From an uncultured Verrucomicrobia subdivision 3 bacterium (lineage in GTDB: Bacteria > Verrucomicrobiota > Verrucomicrobiia > Limisphaerales > UBA11358), in contig CAIOUK010000129.1 of the NCBI GenBank assembly GCA_903861445.1, positions 1 through 8,377 on the forward strand: 8,377 bases of DNA, in the 5' to 3' direction. Shown piece after piece: positions 1-5,494 of this stretch. A program made the position numbers and the translations under genes. The number at the start of each line of letters is the position of its first letter. The first letter of the stretch is position 1. The notes beneath the pieces were generated by a model. It saw only the letters and a list, made by a program, of their open reading frames with translations. It searched no databases and was not told the origin of the DNA.

Positions 1-365
1 CCTGGCTGGCCGTATTTCTTGCGCTCGCGGGCGCGCGGGTCGCGCGTGAGAAACCCTTCCGCTTTCAGCGCGGGGCGCAGGGCAGCGTCGAACTTGAGCA
101 GCGCGCGGGAAATGCCGTGGCGCACCGCACCGGCTTGGCCGTTCGGGCCGCCGCCGGTGACATTCACGCGCACGTCCAGCTTGTCCGACGTGGCGGTAAT
201 GGTCAGCGGCTGGGTGACCGCAGAGCGCTGGGTGTCGAGCGGAAAATAATTTTCAAGCGGGCGACCGTTAACGGTGATTTTGCCGCTGCCGCTCGCGATG
301 CGAACGCGGGCGATAGCAGTTTTGCGGCGACCGGTGCCGAGGAATTCGTTGGTGGTTTTGGCCAT
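1..365 (-). CDS. rpsI: 30S ribosomal protein S9 (3' end cut by window edge)
   Basis: Small-subunit ribosomal protein S9 (uS9). In known ribosomes its basic C-terminal tail reaches the P-site tRNA. Reading the complement from the ATG at 365 gives 121 full codons starting MAKTTNEFLGTGRRKTAIAR. Family hallmarks follow in order: the GTGRRKTAIARV block (about 10-21), the VNGRPLENYF strand (32-41), the glycine-rich GGGPNGQAGAVRHGISRALL block (71-90) and LTRDPRARERKKYG near the end (106-119). S9 is usually about 130 residues, so only the last ~10, the Arg/Lys-rich tail, lie outside the window. The gene starts 8 bases after the rplM stop. The bases before its ATG (complement of 366-380) show no Shine-Dalgarno, so translation is probably coupled to rplM. 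The L13-S9 pairing is one of the most conserved gene orders in bacteria, which makes the identification very secure. Confidence 0.97.
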   Translation of the reverse strand, partial: MAKTTNEFLGTGRRKTAIARVRIASGSGKITVNGRPLENYFPLDTQRSAVTQPLTITATSDKLDVRVNVTGGGPNGQAGAVRHGISRALLKFDAALRPALKAEGFLTRDPRARERKKYGQP

Positions 366-373
366 AACAGAAA

Positions 374-808
374 TTATTTGCCGGCGGCGAGCACGGCAGG
401 CGTCTGGGCCTGATGGTCGTGCTTCGGACCTTTGAAGACTTTGAGTTTGGTTAGCAGCACGCGGCCGAGGCGGTTCTTCGGAATCATCCCCTTCACGGCG
501 TGTTCAATGAGCTTTTCCGGATTCTTGGCGCGAACCTGCTCGACGGTGGCGTATTTTTCGCCGCCCTTCCAGCCGGAATAGGTCATGTATTCCTTGGCGG
601 TTTCTTTTTTGCCGGTGACCTTGACCTTTTCGGCGTTGACGACGATGACAAAGTCACCGGCGTCGAGGTGGGCGGTGTAAACGGGTTTATTTTTCCCGCG
701 CAAAATATCAGCCACCTGCACGGCCAGTCGGCCAAGCACGGCGCCGTCGGCATCAATAACATGCCACTTGCGCTGATCCAGATTCACTTTCGGCAAATGC
801 GTTTTCAT
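374..808 (-). CDS. rplM: 50S ribosomal protein L13
   Basis: Large-subunit ribosomal protein L13 (uL13), 144 residues, the usual bacterial length. Visible family signatures are the KWHVIDADGAVLGRLA block (14-29), the ADILRGKNKP segment (33-42), the GDFVIVVNAEKVKVTGKK stretch (51-68), the YSGWKGG turn (77-83) and the classic AVKGMIPKNRLGR motif (104-116), followed by LKVFKGPKHDHQAQTP. The C-terminal extension AVLAAGK is short and unremarkable. The start is supported by AGGA (complement of 816-819) seven bases before the ATG. It is the first gene of the rplM-rpsI operon and is transcribed away from the membrane-protein gene at 928. Long open frames on the opposite strand here are shadows of this gene. 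Confidence 0.98.
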   Translation of the reverse strand: MKTHLPKVNLDQRKWHVIDADGAVLGRLAVQVADILRGKNKPVYTAHLDAGDFVIVVNAEKVKVTGKKETAKEYMTYSGWKGGEKYATVEQVRAKNPEKLIEHAVKGMIPKNRLGRVLLTKLKVFKGPKHDHQAQTPAVLAAGK

Positions 809-814
809 TTCAAA

Positions 815-820
815 TTCCTA
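815..820 (-). promoter_or_regulatory. Shine-Dalgarno of rplM
   Basis: The complement reads TAGGAA, with AGGA seven bases before the rplM ATG, an ideal spacing. It is one of only two clear Shine-Dalgarno sequences in the window. Confidence 0.6.
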
Positions 821-835
821 AACAAAGGGACGTGG

Positions 836-863
836 AAACTATCAAACGGACGCCTGAAGTCAA
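836..863 (-). promoter_or_regulatory. probable sigma-70 type promoter of rplM-rpsI
   Basis: On the complement, TTGACT (858-863) matches the -35 consensus at five of six positions. After a 16-base spacer comes TAGTTT (836-841), preceded by TGA (842-844), which gives an extended -10 (TGn). Transcription would start near 829, leaving a leader of about 20 bases that contains the rplM ribosome binding site. The -10 hexamer itself is weak (three of six). The call rests on the -35, the extended -10 and a sensible distance to a highly expressed gene. It also argues that the open frame extending upstream of 928 on the other strand is not coding. Confidence 0.45.
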
Positions 864-927
864 CACGCGATTTCAATTTATTGGATTGGGCTTTACAGCT
901 GCCGTGGTTGGGCAAAAGATATTTCCC

Positions 928-2097
928 ATGAAGCGAATCTTAATTCTACTGCCCCTCGCAGTATTTCTCTGGCTGCCGCTAGCGGCGGTCGCCCAAAGCG
1001 CCAGCGCCAAGCCGGCCGACCCGAATCCGCAGGCCAAAAAACTCGCCGAGACCGTCTCGATGATTACTGGCGTGGCGATTTCGCCGTTGCTCGGGGTCAG
1101 CGCGGTCGGCGCGTATGATTATTATCAGGCCAAAACGCCGGAGCAAAAGGCGAAGCTGCCGTGGTTCGCCAACCCGCTGTTCTGGGTGCCGGCGATGTTG
1201 CTGGTCGGCGCGTGCTTTCTGAAAGACTCCGCCGGCGTCGTGGTGCCAACGGCGTTAAAGAAACCGTTCGACGTGATGGAAACCGCCGAGCACAAAGTTT
1301 CCGGTCTCGTCGCCACTGGCGCGTTTGTGCCGATTGCTGCTTCCATTTTTCACGCACCTGACCAAACAGGCGCATCGCTCGCATCGCTCGGCTTCGCGAC
1401 GATTGACCTGCATTGGCTTTACAACGCGCTGATGGTGCCGGTGGCGATGGCGGCGTTCTTCATCGTGTTCCTCGCGTCCAACGCCATCAATATTTTGATT
1501 CTCTTGAGTCCGTTCACCACCGTGGACCTCGCGCTAAAATCCTTTCGCACGGCTATTCTGGCCAGCGTCGTCGGCACGTCGTTCGTCAACCCGTGGCTCG
1601 GCGCGGCTTGGGCGCTTATCGTCATTTTGATTTCCTATCTCATCGCCGGCTGGAGCTTTAGGCTCTCGCACTTCGGGTTGGTATTCATCTGGGATTTTTT
1701 CACCGGCCGCAAAAACCGTTTCAAACCGGACGTGAAGGAAAATAAAATGTTCCTCGGTCGCAAAATTGAAAAAACGCCCACGCGCACCTACGGCAAATTG
1801 TCGCGCAATGAAAAGGGCGAACTCATCTTCAACTACCGTCCGTGGCTGGTGTTGCCGGCGCGCACGCTCGTCCTGCCCGCGGGCAACTACGAAGCCGGCC
1901 GCGGATTGTTCTACTCCGAAATCTTGCGTGTCGAAGGTGACTCCGCCAAAACCGTCATCCTGCTGCCACCGCGCTATCGCGGCCACGAGGAAGAAATCGC
2001 TAAAATTTACCAGTTTGCCGGCGTGCGCGATGTCGGGCTACGCGCCGCGTGGGCGTGGTTCAAGAGTCTGTTCGGCGGTAAAACGGCGGCGGCGTGA
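928..2097 (+). CDS. unrecognised multi-pass membrane protein with N-terminal signal sequence
   Basis: I do not recognise this 389-residue protein. The frame is open from an ATG at 832, but 928 is preferred. From there the protein begins with a textbook signal sequence (basic MKR, hydrophobic 4-20, AVA-Q cleavage site after residue 22), while the 32 residues upstream look unstructured and overlap the rplM promoter. After a short polar stretch (23-38) come hydrophobic, probably membrane-spanning segments near 45-63, 83-99, 125-142, 168-195, 207-222 and 225-242. Charged connections include the KKPFDVMETAEHK loop (111-123). From about 258 the protein is soluble and basic: GRKNRFKPDVKENK, then LGRKIEKTPTRTYGKLSRNEKGELIFNYRPWL (276-307), then a tail of about 80 residues. 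No catalytic motif stands out. There is no Shine-Dalgarno before the ATG (context ATTTCCCATG). A weak promoter could be TTTACA (892-897) with GATATT (918-923), which would leave almost no leader. The gene may be transcribed alone; the permease begins 73 bases downstream. A resemblance to small DUF4126-type membrane domains crossed my mind but is not supported by any clear motif. Confidence 0.85.
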   Translation: MKRILILLPLAVFLWLPLAAVAQSASAKPADPNPQAKKLAETVSMITGVAISPLLGVSAVGAYDYYQAKTPEQKAKLPWFANPLFWVPAMLLVGACFLKDSAGVVVPTALKKPFDVMETAEHKVSGLVATGAFVPIAASIFHAPDQTGASLASLGFATIDLHWLYNALMVPVAMAAFFIVFLASNAINILILLSPFTTVDLALKSFRTAILASVVGTSFVNPWLGAAWALIVILISYLIAGWSFRLSHFGLVFIWDFFTGRKNRFKPDVKENKMFLGRKIEKTPTRTYGKLSRNEKGELIFNYRPWLVLPARTLVLPAGNYEAGRGLFYSEILRVEGDSAKTVILLPPRYRGHEEEIAKIYQFAGVRDVGLRAAWAWFKSLFGGKTAAA

Positions 2098-2112
2098 TTT
2101 CAGCGCATTTGC

Positions 2113-2143
2113 TTGACGGCGGCGGCAGAAAGCGGCATTTAAC
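2113..2143 (+). promoter_or_regulatory. possible promoter of the amino acid permease gene
   Basis: TTGACG (2113-2118) matches the -35 consensus at five of six positions and is followed, after 19 bases, by TTTAAC (2138-2143), four of six against TATAAT. The spacing is longer than ideal and the surrounding DNA is GC-rich. It is the only reasonable candidate in the 73-base gap before the permease. Confidence 0.3.
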
Positions 2144-2162
2144 CGCTCCAACAAACGCGGTT
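2131..2162 (+). other. two overlapping short inverted repeats before the permease gene
   Basis: AGCGG (2131-2135) pairs with CCGCT (2143-2147) across a 7-base loop. Alternatively AACCGC (2141-2146) pairs with GCGGTT (2157-2162) across a 10-base loop and is followed by ATTTT, just before the permease ATG at 2171. The two hairpins share the strand 2143-2146 and exclude each other. They could be a weak terminator for the upstream gene, an attenuator-like leader or chance; stems of five and six base pairs are too short to decide. Confidence 0.25.
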
Positions 2163-2170
2163 ATTTTCCC

Positions 2171-3670
2171 ATGAAACTTTTCCGACGCAAACACGCTGCC
2201 GACTTGCAGACCGAGGCCGCCAACGACCAGAGCCTCAAACGCGCGCTCGGCCCCGTCAACCTCACCTCGCTCGGCATCGGCGGTATCATTGGCGCGGGCA
2301 TTTTTGTGCTGACCGGCCACGCCGCCGCGCAATACGCCGGGCCGGCGATTGTCCTGTCGTTTATTTTCGCGGGCATCGCCTGCGCGTTCGCCGGCCTTTG
2401 CTACGCGGAATTTGCTTCGATGATTCCGCTGTCCGGTTCGGCTTACACTTACGGCTACGCGACGCTCGGCGAATTGATCGCGTGGATCATCGGTTGGGAT
2501 TTGATTTTGGAATATTTATTTGCGGCCTCGACCGTCGCCGTCGGCTGGAGCGGCTACATCGTTTCGTTCCTGAAAGATTTTGGCATCACGATTCCCACCG
2601 CGTTCACCTCCGCGCCCTACAACCACGTCACGCCGCCCGACGCGCAATGGTGGAATCTCTGGCAGCTTTTCGTCAAAGGCTGGGTCAGCACCGGCGCGGT
2701 TTTGAACGTGCCGGCCATGGTCGTCGTCGGCGTCATCACCATTTTGCTCATCATCGGAATCAAAGAGTCGGCAAATTTTAATAACTTCATTGTCGCCTTG
2801 AAACTCGCGGTCATCCTGACTTTCATCGGCGTCGGCGCGTTCTACATTAACAAAGTCAATTGGCATCCGTTCGTGCCGCCGGCGGATGCGAACGGCAATT
2901 TCGGCTGGCACGGCGTGATTCACGGCGCAGCGGTGATTTTCTTCGCCTACATTGGATTTGACGCCGTCTCCACCGCCGCGCAGGAGGCGCGACGACCGCA
3001 GCGCGACATGCCCATCGGCCTGCTCGGTTCGCTCGGCATCTGCACCATACTTTATATTGCCGTCTCGTTGGTGCTGACCGGCATCGTCAATTATTCGCAG
3101 CTCAACGTGTCCGCGCCGATTGCGCTCGCCATCAATTCCCTCGGCTCCTCGCTCGCGTGGCTGACGTATTTCATCAAGATTGGCGCCATCGCCGGATTGT
3201 CGTCCGTCATCCTCGTGCTGCTGCTCGGCCAGTCGCGGATTTTTTACACGATGTCCAAGGACGGGTTGCTGCCGCCGGTGTTCAGCGCCGTGCATCCGAA
3301 ATTCCGCACGCCGTGGCTCGCGCAGCTTTTGACCGGCGCGGTCGCCATGCTCATCGCCGGACTGTTTCCCATCGGCCTGCTCGGCGAACTGGTTTCCATC
3401 GGCACGCTGCTGGCCTTCGCCATCGTCTGCGCCGGCGTGCTGGTCTTGCGCTGCACCGACCCGCACATCGCGCGGCCATTCCGCACGCCCGCCGTCTGGC
3501 TGATTGCGCCGCTCGGCGTCGGCTCCTGCATTTTTCTCATGGCCGCCGGTTTGCCCGCCGACACCTGGGCGCGGCTCATCGTCTGGATGGCCATCGGCTT
3601 CGTCATTTATTTTGCCTACGGTCATCGTCATTCCAAACTTCACAAAGGATTGGCGGGTAAAAACCGTTGA
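2171..3670 (+). CDS. APC-superfamily amino acid permease
   Basis: Inner-membrane secondary transporter of the amino acid-polyamine-organocation superfamily, closest in character to the bacterial cationic amino acid transporter (CAT/YfnA-like) branch. It is expected to import amino acids with protons. The 499 residues give about 12 hydrophobic segments with cytoplasmic ends. The substrate-binding unwound part of TM1 is clear: GIGGIIGAGIFVLTG (35-49). Other family blocks are YAEFASMIPLSGSAYTYGYATLGE (78-101), the TM6 motif FAYIGFDAVSTAAQEARRPQRDMPIG (258-283) and GQSRIFYTMSKDGLLPP (353-369), followed by HPKFRTPW. The C-terminus is short, with a His/Lys-rich end (484-499). The polar N-terminal stretch (1-30) is cytoplasmic. 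The ATG at 2171 has no Shine-Dalgarno (ATTTTCCCATG) but fits the family's N-terminal length. Substrate cannot be deduced. It is separated from the efflux operon by the tetR promoter, so a shared function is not implied. Confidence 0.93.
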   Translation: MKLFRRKHAADLQTEAANDQSLKRALGPVNLTSLGIGGIIGAGIFVLTGHAAAQYAGPAIVLSFIFAGIACAFAGLCYAEFASMIPLSGSAYTYGYATLGELIAWIIGWDLILEYLFAASTVAVGWSGYIVSFLKDFGITIPTAFTSAPYNHVTPPDAQWWNLWQLFVKGWVSTGAVLNVPAMVVVGVITILLIIGIKESANFNNFIVALKLAVILTFIGVGAFYINKVNWHPFVPPADANGNFGWHGVIHGAAVIFFAYIGFDAVSTAAQEARRPQRDMPIGLLGSLGICTILYIAVSLVLTGIVNYSQLNVSAPIALAINSLGSSLAWLTYFIKIGAIAGLSSVILVLLLGQSRIFYTMSKDGLLPPVFSAVHPKFRTPWLAQLLTGAVAMLIAGLFPIGLLGELVSIGTLLAFAIVCAGVLVLRCTDPHIARPFRTPAVWLIAPLGVGSCIFLMAAGLPADTWARLIVWMAIGFVIYFAYGHRHSKLHKGLAGKNR

Positions 3671-3696
3671 GCCGTCGTTCGCCAAAAAATTCCAAT

Positions 3697-3725
3697 TTGA
3701 CAAAGCCCGCGCTCTTACCTACCGT
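3697..3725 (+). promoter_or_regulatory. probable promoter of the tetR-efflux operon
   Basis: A perfect -35 TTGACA (3697-3702) is followed after 17 bases by TACCGT (3720-3725), a poor -10 (three of six) that lies inside the operator palindrome. Transcription would begin near 3732, only about four bases before the tetR ATG, which predicts a nearly leaderless message. The -35 is persuasive. The -10 is chosen by spacing and may be wrong. Confidence 0.5.
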
Positions 3726-3734
3726 TCGGTAGGT
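3717..3734 (+). promoter_or_regulatory. perfect 18-bp palindromic operator, probable TetR binding site
   Basis: ACCTACCG (3717-3724) and CGGTAGGT (3727-3734) are exact reverse complements around a central TT. An outer T/A pair (3715/3736) extends the symmetry after one mismatch. Size, compact spacing and the ACCG-n2-CGGT core are typical of operators bound by dimers of TetR-family repressors. The site covers the expected -10 region and ends one base before the tetR start codon, so bound repressor would block RNA polymerase directly. Autoregulation of the whole operon is inferred from position. No second copy is present in the 19 bases before the adaptor gene. Confidence 0.75.
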
Positions 3735-3735
3735 T

Positions 3736-4347
3736 ATGTTAAAACACGGCCCCGAAACCCGCCGCCAAATCCTGCGCGCCGCGCTCAAGCGCTTCGCCGA
3801 TGCCGGCTATTCGGCGGCTTCCGTCCAGCAGATTGTGGACGACGCCAAGGTTTCCAAGCCCGCGCTCTATTATCATTTTGCCGACAAGGCGGGCTTGTTT
3901 CAGGCGCTCGTGCACGAGGCGCACGACCAGCGTTACCGCGTGTTGCAGGAAGCCACGGCGCGCGGCGGCGATTTCCGGCAGCAGGCGGAAAATATTTTGG
4001 CCGGACTGTTCGCCTATTTTCGCGAGAACCGCGAACTGATGCGCATCGCGTTCGCCACCATGTTCGCCGCGCCGGGCGAAGTGCCGGAAAATCTTTCTTA
4101 CGCGGACAAGTGCGAGCGCAATTTTGAATTCATTCATTCGCTCATCAAGCGCGCCCAGAAGAACGGCGAGCTGGACAAGCGGTTCAAAAGCGAAGAACTC
4201 GCGTTTGGTTTTTACGGCATGGCGAATTTTTATCTCGTCGCGCACCTCGTCGCGCCGGATTGCGAGCCGGATCAGTTGACGGCGAAGAAAATTGTGGAAC
4301 TGTTCCTCGCCGGCGCGGCGCCGAAAAAGCGGGGCGGGAAAAAGTAA
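3736..4347 (+). CDS. TetR/AcrR-family transcriptional repressor
   Basis: Ligand-responsive DNA-binding repressor, 203 residues, standard for the family. The N-terminal domain is canonical: ETRRQILRAALKRFADAGYSAASVQQIVDDAKVSKPALYYHFADKAGLFQALV (7-59). Within it, the helix-turn-helix lies at about 28-47 and the recognition helix ends in the family signature LYYHF (44-48). The all-helical remainder (about 60-190) is the expected ligand-binding and dimerisation part; it includes FAYFRENRELMRIAFATMF (92-110) and ends in a basic tail, APKKRGGKK. There is no Shine-Dalgarno: the operator ends one base before the ATG, and no other in-frame start exists before the HTH. It heads an operon with an RND adaptor 19 bases downstream, so it most likely controls that pump and itself. 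Inducer unknown. Confidence 0.94.
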   Translation: MLKHGPETRRQILRAALKRFADAGYSAASVQQIVDDAKVSKPALYYHFADKAGLFQALVHEAHDQRYRVLQEATARGGDFRQQAENILAGLFAYFRENRELMRIAFATMFAAPGEVPENLSYADKCERNFEFIHSLIKRAQKNGELDKRFKSEELAFGFYGMANFYLVAHLVAPDCEPDQLTAKKIVELFLAGAAPKKRGGKK

Positions 4348-4357
4348 TTTCAAACCA

Positions 4358-4362
4358 AGGAG
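4358..4362 (+). promoter_or_regulatory. Shine-Dalgarno of the adaptor gene
   Basis: AGGAG within AAGGAGA, four bases before the ATG at 4367. It decides the adaptor start: the frame is open back to an ATG at 4292, but that lies inside tetR and has no ribosome binding site. Confidence 0.75.
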
Positions 4363-4366
4363 AACT

Positions 4367-5491
4367 ATGAAAAATATTGTTGTGGGAGCGATAATTGTTC
4401 TGTGTGCCGCCCTAGTCTTGGGCGGCATCAAGGCGTTGCAAATCCGCGCCATGATCGCCGCCGGCCAAAACGCATCCTACCCGCCGGAATCCGTCAGCAT
4501 CGCCGTGGCCACCGAGGAACAATGGCGCGAATCGTTGTCCGCCGTCGGTTCTATCACCGCCGAGCAGGGCGTGGTGGTGGCGCCGGAAATCGCCGGCACG
4601 GTGGTGGAAATCGCCTTTGAATCCGGCGCGACCGTGAAGGCGGGTGATTTGCTGGTGCGGCTGGATACGACGACTGAAGCGGCCCAGTTGCGCGCCGCCG
4701 AAGCGCAGGCCGAACTCGCGCGGCTCAATGCCGAGCGCAGCCGGAAATTGCGCGGTGAAAACGCCGTCTCCCAATCCGAACTCGATGCGGCGGAAGCCAG
4801 TTTGAAACAAGCGCAAGCCAACGCCGATGCCATCCGTGCGGCGATTGACAAGAAGACCATTCGCGCGCCGTTTAGCGGCCAGCTTGGCATCCGGTTGGTC
4901 AACCTCGGCGAACAGGTGGCGGTGGGACACGGTCTGGTGTCGCTGCAATCGCTCACGCCGGCATTCGCCGATTTTTCACTCCCGCAGCAGGAATTGGAAA
5001 AAATTTCTCCCGGCTTGGCGGTTCGCATTGTCAGCGACACCTATCCCGGCAAAGTTTTTGAAGGACAAATCGCCGCGATCAATCCTGATCTCGACGCGGC
5101 CACGCGCAGCGTGCGGGTGCGCGCGCTGATGCCGAACGCCGACCGGCTGTTGCGCCCTGGAATGTTCGTGCGCGTCGAGACGGCGTTGCCCGGCAACGCG
5201 ACGGTGGTGGCGGTTCCCGCGAGCGCCGTCATCAGTGCGCCGTATGGCGACTCCGTTTTTGTGGTGGAACCGCAAACGCAGAAGGACGGTAAGTCGATGC
5301 TTGTGGCTGTGCAGAAATTCATCAAGCCGGGCCGCGCCCAAGGCGATTTCGTGAGTGTTGCCTCTGGCTTGAACAAAGGCGACAAGGTGGTTTCTGCCGG
5401 TGCGTTCAAACTACATTCTGGCACGCCCGTGACCGAGAGCAAACTTTCCGCGCCCACACCCAGCCGCACGCCAACCCCGCCGAACACCTGA
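4367..5491 (+). CDS. RND efflux periplasmic adaptor (membrane fusion protein, HlyD/AcrA-like)
   Basis: Periplasmic adaptor that would join the RND pump encoded next to it to an outer-membrane channel. From ATG 4367 it has 374 residues, normal for the family. Order of parts: N-terminal membrane anchor or uncleaved signal (4-24; its Cys13 lacks a lipobox, so it is probably not a lipoprotein). The first half of the lipoyl/barrel-sandwich domain is APEIAGTVVEIAFESGATVKAGDLLVRLD (72-100). A short alpha-helical hairpin rich in Ala, Glu and Gln follows (103-160), then the second lipoyl half IRAPFSGQLGIRLVNLGEQVAVG (165-187). Next come the beta-barrel domain with INPDLDAATRSVRVRALMPN (238-257) and LLRPGMFVRVE (261-271), and the membrane-proximal domain from about 280. 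The tail (361-374) is a Pro/Thr/Ser-rich, probably disordered stretch. The gene lies between tetR (19 bases) and the pump (3 bases), indicating one operon with translational coupling to the pump. Substrate is not predictable from the adaptor. Confidence 0.94.
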   Translation: MKNIVVGAIIVLCAALVLGGIKALQIRAMIAAGQNASYPPESVSIAVATEEQWRESLSAVGSITAEQGVVVAPEIAGTVVEIAFESGATVKAGDLLVRLDTTTEAAQLRAAEAQAELARLNAERSRKLRGENAVSQSELDAAEASLKQAQANADAIRAAIDKKTIRAPFSGQLGIRLVNLGEQVAVGHGLVSLQSLTPAFADFSLPQQELEKISPGLAVRIVSDTYPGKVFEGQIAAINPDLDAATRSVRVRALMPNADRLLRPGMFVRVETALPGNATVVAVPASAVISAPYGDSVFVVEPQTQKDGKSMLVAVQKFIKPGRAQGDFVSVASGLNKGDKVVSAGAFKLHSGTPVTESKLSAPTPSRTPTPPNT

Positions 5492-5494
5492 CCC

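Noticed and set aside
832..927. 32-codon upstream extension of the membrane-protein gene
   Set aside because: It has no ribosome binding site, overlaps the rplM promoter, and would bury a classic signal sequence starting at 928.
500..931. 143-codon plus-strand open frame across rplM and the divergent gap
   Set aside because: It is the complement of a certain rplM gene, and its product (Gly/Phe/Val/Asp-rich) has no recognisable features.
1372..1389. tandem 9-base repeat GCATCGCTC x2
   Set aside because: Two in-frame copies coding ASLASL inside the membrane-protein gene. This is a trivial duplication or codon-use effect with no sign of function.
2516..3703. 395-codon open frame on the minus strand opposite the permease gene
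   Set aside because: The product is rich in Asp, Arg, Gly and His with no recognisable fold, as expected when a GC-rich, codon-biased gene is read backwards. The permease frame has full family motifs.
3671..3716. possible terminator after the permease gene
   Set aside because: I found no stem followed by a T-run between the permease stop and the tetR promoter. The AAAAAA run at 3684-3689 lacks a preceding hairpin.
4292..4366. 25-codon upstream extension of the adaptor gene into tetR
   Set aside because: AAGGAG at 4357-4362 clearly serves the ATG at 4367, where a normal membrane-anchor sequence begins.
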